A DNA stretch of 64,000 bases from JADHLK01 sp038131695 (GTDB lineage Bacteria > Pseudomonadota > Alphaproteobacteria > Puniceispirillales > Puniceispirillaceae): the NCBI GenBank assembly GCA_038131695.1, contig JAYPQA010000018.1, positions 7,022 through 71,021 on the forward strand. The letters are read 5' to 3'. Under the pieces are notes generated by a model. That model was given only the letters and a program-made list of their open reading frames with translations. It did no database searches and had not been told where the DNA came from. The stretch's first letter is position 1; the number at the start of each line of letters is the position of its first letter. Positions 34,756 through 43,630 of the stretch are shown here, in pieces. Made by a program: the position numbers and the translations under genes.

Positions 34756-35757
34756 CTAAATCGGATAATCTGTACGATCAGACAGCCGCTGGCAGCGTTC
34801 AGCCGGACGGCGCAGGGCCATCATATCCATGCCGCCCTCTGCCAGCCCGAAACTGTGCCGGGCGGCCGGTCTGTTTTCCATCACCTGCTCCAGCATTTTG
34901 CCAACCACCCGGTCCACCGGCTTCAGCGCATTATCCACCAGCCGGCCAGCAGCCAGGGGGCAGCGATTGGTATCCACCGAAAAGACCAAAAACCCCTCCT
35001 CTGGCCGCCTGGTCAAAAACCCCGCTATCGCCGCCGGAGGTGGCCGAAAAAATCACATCTGCCCCGCCCTGATGCAGCTGGCTGGCCAGCCGGCCGGCAC
35101 GGGCCGGGTCAGCGAACGGATTATCCCCGCCAACCCAGCGCACCGCCACCGCGATCTCCGGCCGGGCGGCCTTGGCTCCGCGCGCAAACCCCACCGAAAA
35201 GCGGCGCAGCAAGGGAATATCCAGCGCCCCGACAACCCCCAGCTGGCCAGTCTGGCTGAGCCGGGCTGCTGCAAAACCAGCCAGATAAGCCGCCTCATAT
35301 TCCCGGAAAACCGCGCAATGCAGATTGGCCGGGCGCGGCTCAAGACAATGATCTATCAGGATAATCTGGGTATCGGGATGCTGCGGGGCCAGCTTTGCCA
35401 GCTGCCGGTTAAAGGCAAAGCCGGACAGGACCAGAACCTCCGGCGCATCGGCAAGGGCCAGATGCAGCAAGGGGCTGCGATCTGCCGGATGCACGGCTTG
35501 CAGAATCAGGCTGTCTGCCCGGTAGCGGATCGCCGCCTCTTCCACACCGCGCCGGGCAAGCTCCAGAAACGGGTTATCAGCTATCCGGTCTGGTGCCAGA
35601 TAGATAAAGAGCGGGGTCTCGGCGCGCGCACTTAAGCTGGCCCCAAGGCTGATGCTCACAAGGCTGGCACTCACAAAGCTGGCACTCACAAAGCGGCCAG
35701 CAGCAGCCCGGCGCGCAGAATTGCCGCTTTTTTTGGTATCACGACAGGCTGTCTCAT
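34756..35757 (-). CDS. BMP family (Med/PnrA-type) substrate-binding protein (two frameshifts)
   Basis: Probable periplasmic nucleoside-type binding protein. ATG at 35757 with GGGAG upstream opens a signal peptide (MRQPVVIPKKAAILRAGLLL) that runs into a TGA. The rest lies in another frame, beginning within a 15-bp tandem repeat (35648-35692) and continuing ETPLFIYLAPDRIADNPFLE. BMP landmarks are EYEAAYLAGFAAARLSQTGQ and GALDIPLLRRFSVGFARGAK. A second shift near 35010 leads to FLVFSVDTNRCPLAAGRLVD and the C-terminus. No permease or ATPase is adjacent. Last gene of the leftward amino-sugar unit. Confidence 0.75.
35648..35692 (-). repeat. Three 15-bp tandem repeats in a signal-peptide coding region
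   Basis: Three consecutive 15-mers (35648-35662, 35663-35677, 35678-35692); the last two are identical and the first differs at 4 positions. On the minus strand they encode a five-residue repeat (FVSAS, LVSIS). They coincide with the frame break of the BMP-type gene, so repeat slippage could be its cause. Confidence 0.8.
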
Positions 35758-35924
35758 CAGCTTGTCTCCCTTTCAAAAAGGGTTGTGACACGCATCCTTT
35801 TTGTCTGTTCGTCCAGCTTGCGTCAGGTAACTTTTTGGGCCAAGCAGAATTTGCAAAAACCTGCCGCCCAGCCAGAAAGGCGGAACAGCCCCGCTCTGCC
35901 CTGCCCCGGCTTGTGCCGGAGAGG

Positions 35925-36365
35925 CTACCAGCTGCCGGTATTGGGCATGGATTGCCAGGGTTCAGCCGGGGCCAGCGGCTCGCCTTCCTGCAGCAATTCA
36001 ATGGAAATCCCGTCTGGTGAGCGCACAAACGCCATATTGCCATCGCGCGGCGGCCGATTGATGGTGACCCCGGCGGCCATCATCCGCTCACAGACCGCAT
36101 AAATATCATCCACCCGATAGGCCAGATGGCCGAAATTGCGCCCGCCTGCATATTCTTCTGGATCCCAGTTATAGGTCAGCACCAGGGCCGGAGACCGGAT
36201 CTCCTCATAGCGGCCCCGATCTTCTGGCGTGCACAGGAAAAACAGCGAATAGCGCCCCTGCTCGCGGTCAATCCGCTTGGCCAGCTCCAGCCCCAGCAAT
36301 TCACAATAGAAATGCAAGGAGGCCTCAATATCGGTAATGCGAACCATGGTATGCAGATAGCGCAT
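35925..36365 (-). CDS. gloA: Lactoylglutathione lyase (glyoxalase I)
   Basis: A 146-aa VOC-fold metalloenzyme that converts the methylglyoxal-glutathione adduct to lactoylglutathione. Signature segments are MRYLHTMVRITDIEASLHFY (metal His5), LVLTYNWDPEEYAGGRNFGH (metal His) and MAFVRSPDGISIELLQ (metal Glu). It lies 19 bp after nagB in the same unit. Methylglyoxal arises during sugar-phosphate catabolism, which fits the operon. Confidence 0.93.
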   Translation of the reverse strand: MRYLHTMVRITDIEASLHFYCELLGLELAKRIDREQGRYSLFFLCTPEDRGRYEEIRSPALVLTYNWDPEEYAGGRNFGHLAYRVDDIYAVCERMMAAGVTINRPPRDGNMAFVRSPDGISIELLQEGEPLAPAEPWQSMPNTGSW

Positions 36366-36384
36366 CAGATTATCCTTTCCCTTC

Positions 36385-37164
36385 TCAGCCCAGATCGGCC
36401 AGACTGGCCGCCTGCTCGTCCAAAACTATGCAGAAATTGGGGTGATCACGCAACAGGCTGGCCGGGCAGGCCGGGCTTTGCGGCCCCTTGATCATGGCGG
36501 CCACCGCCGCCGCCTTGGCCTGTCCGGTCGCCAGCAGCAGGATTTCCCCGGCCGCCAGAATATCAGCAATGCCCAGCGTTATCGCCCGGCTGCCAGCTGG
36601 CAGGCCGGCGCGGGCGCTGGTGCTGGCGGCCAGCTCAACCACCCGGCAGATACTGTCTTTTTTTGTGCCCGGCTCATTAAAGCCGACATGGCCATTCACG
36701 CCGATTCCCAGCAGCTGCACGGCCAGCCCGCCCGCCGCCGCCAGCCCTGCCCGGTGTTGGGCGGCCTCAGCAGCAGGGTCCGGGCTGTGCCCATCCAAGG
36801 CCAGAAACCCGCCAAACCCGCCGGTCAGCCGGGCCAGAAAATGCTGTCTGATTTCCTCGGCAAACATCTGGCTGGCCGGCTCCGGCTTGGAATCAGCTGG
36901 CAGAATCATCTGGCGAATCAGGGCGGCCCAGAACATACTCATCCAGCTTGGCAAAGCGGCAAGTCGGCAAACACGGCTCGGGCCTGCTCCTTCGTTCCAG
37001 CAGGGCACGATAGACCGGGCCATTGTCCGGCCAGTGGCAAGGCCGATTAAGCTGTCTCTTCATCGATCATCTGCCAGCGCGTTGGCCTGATCGGCCAGCC
37101 GGTCCGCGACCGCCGCCGCTGCCTCCTCGGCACTGGGAAAAACTAGCAGCCTGTCCCTATCCAT
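36385..37164 (-). CDS. nagB: Glucosamine-6-phosphate deaminase (N-terminal half frameshifted)
   Basis: NagB-type isomerase/deaminase of about 259 aa. The C-terminal two thirds are intact with the signature LLGIGVNGHVGFNEPGTKKD. The N-terminal third is scattered over frames. MDRDRLLVFPSAEEAAAAVA from ATG 37164 breaks at a TGA near 37060, then GLATGRTMA appears, then KLDEYVLGRPDSPDD (the LDEY motif) in another frame near 36935. At least three indels are needed. It converts glucosamine-6-P to fructose-6-P and ammonia, fitting the PIG-L deacetylase upstream. Its start overlaps the EamA stop. Confidence 0.8.
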
Positions 37165-38058
37165 GCCGCTTGCCTTTCCGGCGCTCCCACAGGGCCATGG
37201 AAATCAGGCTGGTCAGGATAACGCCCGCACCGATAAGCGTATTGGAAGACGGCACCTCGGCAAAGACCAGATAGCCCAGCAGCGTCGTCGGCACGATATG
37301 GAAATAAAACATCGGCGCCAGAAAGCTGGCTTCCGCCTTGCGAAAAGCCCGGATAAAGAAAAACTGGGCGGTGGTCGCCAGCAGCCCGGTCATCACCATC
37401 ATCAACAGGGCCTCGCCATCCTGGCATTTGCCAGAACCAGATGGCAAAGGGCAGCGTGGCCAGCATCACCCCCAGCGAATACCAGACCATCAAGGGCAAA
37501 TCCGCCATTTCCTTTGACAGATGCTTTTGCAGAATCGTTGCCGAACTGCCACAGAACATCCCGCCAATCGCCAGCAGGGCAATCAGCTGCAGGCTGCTGC
37601 TTTCCGGCGCAAAAATGACCAGAATGGCGGCAAATCCAACCGCTATGACCAGCCAGCGATGCCAGGATTGCCGCTCACCCAAAAGAAAAAGGCAATCAGC
37701 GAGGTCACGGCCGGGCGCAGATAGCCAATGGTGCTGAGCTGGGCCAGCTGGATTTGTGAAATGGTGAAAAAATTGATGGTGATCGCCACCGAGGAAAAAC
37801 CAACCCGCATTAAATTTAATCTCAGCTGGCCGGACATCTGGCCAAACCCGCCCTGCCTGCCATCAAGAGGCGCAACACAAGCGCCGAACTGCTCAAGGCG
37901 CGGATAAAGACAATCTGAATCGCGGCAAATTCCCCGCCCAGCATCTTAACCAGCACCAGATGCACCAGCGTGAAAACCTCATTCATCACCAAATAGCGCA
38001 GCCCGCCCAGATTATCGGCCGGACTGCCAGAAGAAGAGGCCGGACTGCCAGCGGCCAT
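37157..38058 (-). CDS. EamA/DMT family transporter (three frameshifts)
   Basis: Ten-helix drug/metabolite transporter of about 300 aa split into four frames. In order they are MNEVFTLVHLVLVKMLGGEF (38058-37822), VGFSSVAITINFFTISQIQL with LAQLSTIGYLRPAVTSLIAF (to about 37680), WLVIAVGFAAILVIFAPESS to about 37430, and a last part with AQFFFIRAFRKAEASFLAPM and GYLVFAEVPSSNTLIGAGVI to 37157. Both EamA repeats are recognisable. The start overlaps the stop of the PIG-L gene (TGATG). Cargo unknown; the four-way split is either decay or poor sequence quality. Confidence 0.78.
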
Positions 38059-40482
38059 CAGCGGGCATCCGGATGCAGCAGATTGGCAAACAGGCGAAAC
38101 GCACCAGGCACCAGATTATCCATCTGGTAAAACAGGTTGAGCGCACAATGCACATGGCTGCCCGCCCCGATAGTCGCGGCCAGCAGGCTGCCTTCCAGCG
38201 GCGCCTCCCCCGCATCAGACATGGCCAGCAGCGGGATATAGGCTGCATCCCAGTCAGACGCGAAATACAGGCCGCGTTCCTTGACCCAGCCGTCAAAATC
38301 TTCCAGCCCTATCTGATTGGGCCCGGCCAGCAACCGATGGTCAGGCTGCAAAATCGTAACCGGCGCACCGGCATCTGTGACGCGCCAGCGAATGGACGGG
38401 CTGCCGGGTTGCAGCGGCAGCGGCGCACTGTGGGCCGCATCCCAATTATCTATCGGGCGATGATATTGGCTGACAAAATGGCCGCCCTGCTCTATCCAGG
38501 CCCGGATACGCCCCATCGCCCCATTCAGCGGGCGGGTGCCGCCGGCAAAGACCCCGGCCACCAGAACATCAAACCCGGCCAGATCACCGGACAGCAGATG
38601 GGCATCATCCAGCATCACCAGCTCAGCCCCCAGCTGGCCAGCCCAGTAATGGGCGCGGTCCACCCCGCCATCAATCCAGCCGACCCGCACCCCGGCCAGG
38701 CTGGCAGACGGCACCAGCGCAGCCTCACAGGCAGCTGGCGTAAAACGCTGCTGGCGGCGGATATGCGGATAAGAGAGCGTCTCACCGGACATCAGCTCCA
38801 CCCCGTTATGGGCCGCCCGGATCTGATAATGGCCGGCGGGCTGGCCTGCTGGCGGGCGCAGCCGCGCAAACAGGCTGCCCGGAGCATTTCCCGGGCGGGC
38901 TTTCAGCCTGCCAGCCAGCTGGCAAGATCAGTTCAGCTTCGGCCTTCTCGGCGGCCCCCCCTTCCAGCTGCAGCTGCAGCTCCAGCTGTGCGGCCTCACC
39001 CGCCAGCAACAGCGCGCGGGCCGGGCTTATCTGGCCGGTCAGGGCCGGGCGGCTGGCAAAAACCTCTTGCGGTTCCAGCGGGCGCACAAAGCGCGTCTTG
39101 CCGATCTCGAAATGCACCTCCGCATGGAGCTGCCCGGAGGCCACCATCACCGCGTGCCAGCCGGTCATCGCCTCCAGCGCAGCCGGGCCGGGCAGGCCCA
39201 ATTCTGCGGTCATCATCCGGCGGCGCGGGCCGCTCTCTTGCTGGACAAAATCGCCTTTTTCCACCTGTTCGGCCCCGCACAGGCGTGCCGTAACCGCATC
39301 CGGCCCGCCTGCTTCCAGCTGATGCCAGCTAAGCCGGGCCTCTGCCTGCCCACCTGCCAGAGGCAGCGGCGGGTCAATCTCAAGGCGCAGCTGCATGGCG
39401 GCTGCTTCTGAGGCCGCCATCGCGGCTTGTGTCTTCTTCAGCGCGACCCGGTGCTGATGCTCCGGGGCAACCTCCCCGGCCAGGATTTGCAGGGCCTCTT
39501 GCAGCTCACACAAAGCAGGCAGGACAGAGGCGCGGTCCGGGAATCCGGCCAGCGCCGCAACAGCAGCGGCATCTGCGTCCCGGGCAGCCTTTTTGCCAGC
39601 CTCGCCAGAACAGAAATCCGCCAGATCAGCCAGCCGGACCGGCAGGTTTTCCGTCATCTGGCCAGTGAAGGGCTTGCCAGAGGCGGTTTTCAGCTGATGC
39701 AGCGGCACCGGCTGATCCTCCTCATCCAGCTTGCGGCCCATCCCCTGCGTGGCATGACAGGCCCGTGACCATTCCCCGATCTGGGCATAACTACCGCCAT
39801 AGACCGGATCATACGCCCCGCAGCTGATCTCATGCGTGGCGTTCGGCGGGGGCACCTCATCATCATAGGCCCCGCCGCCACCGCCCCAGGCTGGCAGGTA
39901 GAGCGCATTCATCTGCCAGACAGGCAGCCCCAGCTCAGGGAACTGGCTGGCATCGGCAGCCGCCTCAAAGGCAGCGATAGTTGCCTGGGTCACCGCCCGG
40001 TGATGGCCATGCTGGCCCGGCACATCCAAAAAAGTCGGGATAATCATATCAGGCCGGAACAGGCGCACCATCTTGACCATCTGGGAAAGCGTATGCGCCT
40101 CGCCCCAATGATCAAAAGTCTGCGCGCCGGATTTGGAAAAGCCAAAATCCCGGATAGGGTCTGCCGGGCCTTCTGCCAGCCAGCCCAGATCCGCCCGGAT
40201 CACATTCATCGCCGCGATCAGCTCTTCGGTGCGCAGATAGCCCAGCGAATCCCCCCGTTCCGGGCCCAGCGCATTTTGTCCGCCCTGCCCGCGCACCGCA
40301 TTGACATAGACGATATGCATCCCCTCACCCAGTGACAGGCTGGCCAGCAGGCGCGAGGTTTCATCATCGGGATGGGCGCCGGTCTGCATGAAAATCAGCG
40401 TTGATTGCAGCGATTTCAGCCATCCCCAGAGATGGCGCAAGGGCTGGCGTTGTTCCTGTTTGGTGATAAAGTCCTTTTTCAT
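38058..40482 (-). CDS. PIG-L family deacetylase fused to an amidotransferase-like C-terminal domain (one frameshift)
   Basis: About 807 aa when joined. The N-terminal LmbE/PIG-L domain carries the zinc motif TGAHPDDET (near residue 35) and VPGQHGHHRAV (near 155), typical of N-acetylglucosamine-conjugate deacetylases. The middle (380-550) looks like beta-sandwich domains. The last ~250 residues (VRVGWIDGGVDRAHYWAGQL ... HVHCALNLFYQMDNLVPGAF) resemble a class-I amidotransferase or ThuA-like fold. An extra base near 38893 breaks the frame; GNAPGSLFARLR then HYQIRAAHNGVELMSGETLS joins the parts. Its start overlaps the GntR stop (ATGA). Confidence 0.82.
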
Positions 40483-41213
40483 TTACCCAGCCCCCCCTGT
40501 CTGGTGCGCTTCAGCGTGAATTGAAAGGCTGACCGCATTTCCGGAAAAATATTGATGGTAATCTCAACCGGTTTTTTTTGGCTGTTCAGATAGCGGCGGG
40601 TCATCTCCAGCCCCAATGACTGCTCTGGCAGGTGCATCTCCTGACAAATATCAGGCGGGATGATGACCGGCCTTAATTGTTGTTGAATTTCGCTAACCGC
40701 GATGCCGTGTGTTTCCTCAATCAAATCGCAGATAAAGCCGGGATAATCTGCTATCTGCCCGGCAACATTGCGAAACTGCCAGTCAATATAGACATTGCCC
40801 CAGACCAGCATATCGCCATTTTTCTGGTCAGACCGGTGCTGGCGCACCCGCAGCCAGCGCTTGCCCGGCTGGCCATCCAGCTGGCTTGCCAGCTCGGTAT
40901 CGGCAACAATCGACTCAATGGAGGTGACCACCCGTTCCGCCCCGCGCCCATAGAGCAGGTCATCCACCGGCTTGGTGGTATAGCTGTAATCAGCAAAGGG
41001 ACGGCTGGCCAGCACCCGCGTGCCATCGCCGCGCCGCCGCGTGATCAGCCCTATTTCGGCCAGATGATCCAGCGCGCGCCGCACCGTCGGGCGGCTGACC
41101 GCGAATTCTTCAGCCAGTTTCTGTTCGCTGGGCAGATAATCACCAACCGGATAAAACCCCTCAGCAATCTGCCGGGTCAAAAAATCCGAGAGCTTGGCAT
41201 AACGCGCTTCCAC
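40479..41213 (-). CDS. GntR family regulator (HutC/UTRA subfamily)
   Basis: A 244-aa transcription factor. The N-terminal winged helix is LPSEQKLAEEFAVSRPTVRR, LDHLAEIGLITRRRGDGTRV; the C-terminal UTRA ligand domain ends MHLPEQSLGLEMTRRYLN and VEITINIFPEMRSAFQFTLK. It begins with GTG at 41213, with AGGGAT upstream. It heads the PIG-L/nagB unit and is divergent from the sugar ABC genes, so it probably represses both until an amino-sugar-type ligand binds (inference). Confidence 0.9.
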   Translation of the reverse strand: MEARYAKLSDFLTRQIAEGFYPVGDYLPSEQKLAEEFAVSRPTVRRALDHLAEIGLITRRRGDGTRVLASRPFADYSYTTKPVDDLLYGRGAERVVTSIESIVADTELASQLDGQPGKRWLRVRQHRSDQKNGDMLVWGNVYIDWQFRNVAGQIADYPGFICDLIEETHGIAVSEIQQQLRPVIIPPDICQEMHLPEQSLGLEMTRRYLNSQKKPVEITINIFPEMRSAFQFTLKRTRQGGLGK

Positions 41214-41308
41214 TATCCCTCATCCCTGCTCAAAACAGGCGGGCTGTCACCTGTTGAAATTCGGCAAAACCGCCAATTTTTGTTTGACAAGCCCAGCCGA
41301 GAAGGTTT

Positions 41309-41326
41309 TTACTTCTATAAAAGTAA
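41309..41326. promoter_or_regulatory. Candidate GntR operator between divergent amino-sugar units
   Basis: TTACTT (41309-41314), 6-bp spacer, AAGTAA (41321-41326): a perfect 6-bp inverted repeat centred in an AT-rich patch of the 150-bp divergent region. A TTGACA at 41284-41289 is a plausible -35 element for the sugar-binding-protein gene, placing the repeat over its -10/start region. Size and position suit a HutC-type dimer. Confidence 0.55.
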
Positions 41327-41363
41327 TTACCTTTACCCGAAGCAAAAATCAATGGAGGATCGC

Positions 41364-42617
41364 ATGAAAAAGTGGGTAAAATCAGCACTCGCCACGGCTG
41401 TTGGCGGTGCGTCGCTGCTTGTCGCCGGACTGGCACAGGCGGTAGAAATCGAATATTGGCAATATACCTATGCCAGCCGTGTTGAGGCGATTGACAAGCT
41501 GATCACGAGCTTTGAGGCGGCCAATCCGGGCATCACCGTCAAGCATACGCATTTCCCCTATGCAGATTATCGCAAGAAGGTGGCTATCGCGGTTTCCGCC
41601 GGCGATGGGCCGGATGTGGTCCAGCTTTATTATGGCTGGCTGAATGATTACCGGGATGGCGGGCTGATTCAGCCGCTGTCCAAATCTGCCTTCCCGCACG
41701 CCCAGATTGAGAAGGATTTCTTCCCGATGGTTGGCACCATGAAGGTGGATGGTGATTATTGGGGTCTGCCGACTGCGGTGCGCTCTCTGGCCTTGTTCTG
41801 GAATGAGGATCTGTTTGCCGAGGCTGGCCTGTCCGGCCCGCCTGAGACACTGGATGAGTTTGTGGATTATGCCAAGAAGCTGACCAAGAAAGACAGTGCC
41901 GGCAACTATCTGTCCATTGGTTTTGCGGTGGATACAGACGGCCAGGATCACCATTGGTGGCGTGAGGTTCTGACCCGGCTTTATGGCGGGGCGCCTTATT
42001 CTGCTGATGGCAAGAAAGTCACCTATAATTCTGCTGCCGGGGCCAAGGCCCTGAAATTCCTGACCGATATTGAGGCGACTCACAAGGTCGGGGCCAATGG
42101 CTTCATGAATCGCGGCCAGGATGCCTTCAAGGCAGGCAAGGCCGGCATGATCATTGACGGCTCTTTCCGTATCTCCACCTTCAAAAAGCAGGATGGGCTG
42201 AATTTCTCCATCTCTGAGCTGCCGGGCTATAATGGCAAGCGGTATAATTTCTCTTCCTACTGGGTGAATGGCATCAGCTCCAAGGCCAGCGGCGAGAAAA
42301 AGGCTGCTGCTGAGAAGTTCCTGCAATATCTGACCTCTGATGAGGCGATGCAGCTTTGGCTGGATACAGTGGGCGAATTGCCGGCAAAGCCTGCGGTAGC
42401 GCTGGTGGATGCCAACAAGACGCATCCGCTGTTCGGGCCGTTTATCCGCGGTCTGGGCTATGCCAACGCAACCGCCTTTGTGTCTGAAAAGCCGCAGCGC
42501 CAGGCGCTGATTGATGCCTATGACATGGTGGTTCTGAAGGGGATGAGCCCGGAGGATGCGCTGGCCAAGGTATCCGGTGATGAGCAAGAAGTGCTGGATG
42601 AGTTCTTCGACGGCTAG
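41364..42617 (+). CDS. Sugar ABC transporter substrate-binding protein (family 1)
   Basis: Periplasmic binding protein, 417 aa, with signal peptide MKKWVKSALATAVGGASLLV and cleavage near AQA-VE. SBP_bac_1 features are IEYWQYTYASRVEAIDKLIT, VAIAVSAGDGPDVVQLYYGW, GLPTAVRSLALFWNEDLFAE and the C-terminal FLQYLTSDEAMQLWLDTVGE. GGAGG at 41354-41358 supports the start. First gene of a five-gene importer unit divergent from the GntR gene. An oligosaccharide or amino sugar is the expected ligand. Confidence 0.93.
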   Translation: MKKWVKSALATAVGGASLLVAGLAQAVEIEYWQYTYASRVEAIDKLITSFEAANPGITVKHTHFPYADYRKKVAIAVSAGDGPDVVQLYYGWLNDYRDGGLIQPLSKSAFPHAQIEKDFFPMVGTMKVDGDYWGLPTAVRSLALFWNEDLFAEAGLSGPPETLDEFVDYAKKLTKKDSAGNYLSIGFAVDTDGQDHHWWREVLTRLYGGAPYSADGKKVTYNSAAGAKALKFLTDIEATHKVGANGFMNRGQDAFKAGKAGMIIDGSFRISTFKKQDGLNFSISELPGYNGKRYNFSSYWVNGISSKASGEKKAAAEKFLQYLTSDEAMQLWLDTVGELPAKPAVALVDANKTHPLFGPFIRGLGYANATAFVSEKPQRQALIDAYDMVVLKGMSPEDALAKVSGDEQEVLDEFFDG

Positions 42618-42657
42618 AGCTGTCTTGCAAGCCGCTTCAGGCTAACCAAACCAAAAT

Positions 42658-42689
42658 GGCAGATGGTCTTGAAAGACTGGCCATCTGCC
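42658..42689 (+). terminator. Hairpin between sugar binding protein and permease genes
   Basis: GGCAGATGG (42658-42666) pairs with CCATCTGCC (42681-42689); an inner TCTT/AAGA can extend it. Only a weak pyrimidine tract (CCTTTCTC) follows, so it is more likely a processing or stabilising hairpin, or a leaky terminator, than a strong stop. It parallels the hairpin after the peptide-type binding protein gene. Confidence 0.55.
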
Positions 42690-42730
42690 CCTTTCTCTGG
42701 CGATAAAACCGGTTCGGGACAAGACCCATC

Positions 42731-43630
42731 ATGCTCGATTTCTGGGACAGGCTGACAATCAATCAAAAGCTGGCGGTTACCGCCTGGCTGTTTTTGGCTG
42801 TGCCGGTGGTTTTTTATGTCACAATCCGGTTTTATCCCACCTTTGAAGCCTTTTATGTCTCAACGCTGAAATGGAACCTGCTGGGCGCGAAAAAGGCCTA
42901 TGGGTTCAAAAATTATATCAAGATTTTTGAGGATGCCGATTTCTGGCTGGTGCTTTGGAATACGGTGAAATACGCGCTGTTTGGCGTGCCTATCAGCATG
43001 GTTATCGCCTTTTTCATTGCCTATTGGCTGAATGAGATCAGCTTTGGCCATGATTGGATAAGGGCGATGTATTTTATCCCATTCCTGACCACGGCGGTGG
43101 CGATGGCCTGGGTCTGGCGATGGTTTTACCAACCCATGCCGATTGGCCATTTCACTATCATGCTGTCCTGGATTGGCATTCCCCAGCAGCCCTTTTTGAA
43201 ATCGGTGGAACAGGCACTTTACGCGATTATGGCCCCGGCTATCTGGGCCGGGCTGGGTTTTCAGATTGTGATTTTCATTGCCGGTATCCGGGCCATTCCG
43301 CGCAGCTATTTTGAAGCGGCGGAAATAGACGGGGCCGGGCGCTGGCAAATTCTGCGCGAGATTACCCTGCCCGCGCTGAAGCCCACCATTATCTTTTTGA
43401 CCGTTGTCTCAACCATCGGGTTTTTGCGGATTTTCGATCAGGTTTATACGATGAGCGCGGATAGCGCGGGCGGCCCGCTGAACTCAACCAAGCCGCTGGT
43501 GTTGATGATTTATGAATATGCCTTTGATGAATTCAAGCTCGGCCGGGCCTCGGCGCTGACCGTTATCCTGTTCCTTATCCTGCTGGTCGTCAGCCTCGTC
43601 CAGCTTTGGCTCATGCGGAAGAAATCATGA
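42731..43630 (+). CDS. Sugar ABC transporter permease (MalF/UgpA type)
   Basis: Inner-membrane subunit, 299 aa, six predicted helices. The ATPase-contact loop is IRAIPRSYFEAAEIDGAGRW (EAA motif). Other segments are AWLFLAVPVVFYVTIRFYPT at the N-terminus, YGFKNYIKIFEDADFW, and VVSTIGFLRIFDQVYTMSAD. The stop overlaps the next permease by ATGA. Confidence 0.93.
   Translation: MLDFWDRLTINQKLAVTAWLFLAVPVVFYVTIRFYPTFEAFYVSTLKWNLLGAKKAYGFKNYIKIFEDADFWLVLWNTVKYALFGVPISMVIAFFIAYWLNEISFGHDWIRAMYFIPFLTTAVAMAWVWRWFYQPMPIGHFTIMLSWIGIPQQPFLKSVEQALYAIMAPAIWAGLGFQIVIFIAGIRAIPRSYFEAAEIDGAGRWQILREITLPALKPTIIFLTVVSTIGFLRIFDQVYTMSADSAGGPLNSTKPLVLMIYEYAFDEFKLGRASALTVILFLILLVVSLVQLWLMRKKS

Noticed and set aside
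38073..39293. 406-aa plus-strand frame opposite the PIG-L gene
   Set aside because: Low-complexity Gln/Arg/Pro translation without motifs, while the opposite strand has a coherent protein.
41382..42587. 401-aa minus-strand frame opposite the sugar-binding protein
   Set aside because: Antisense shadow; the plus strand has signal peptide, ribosome site and family motifs throughout.
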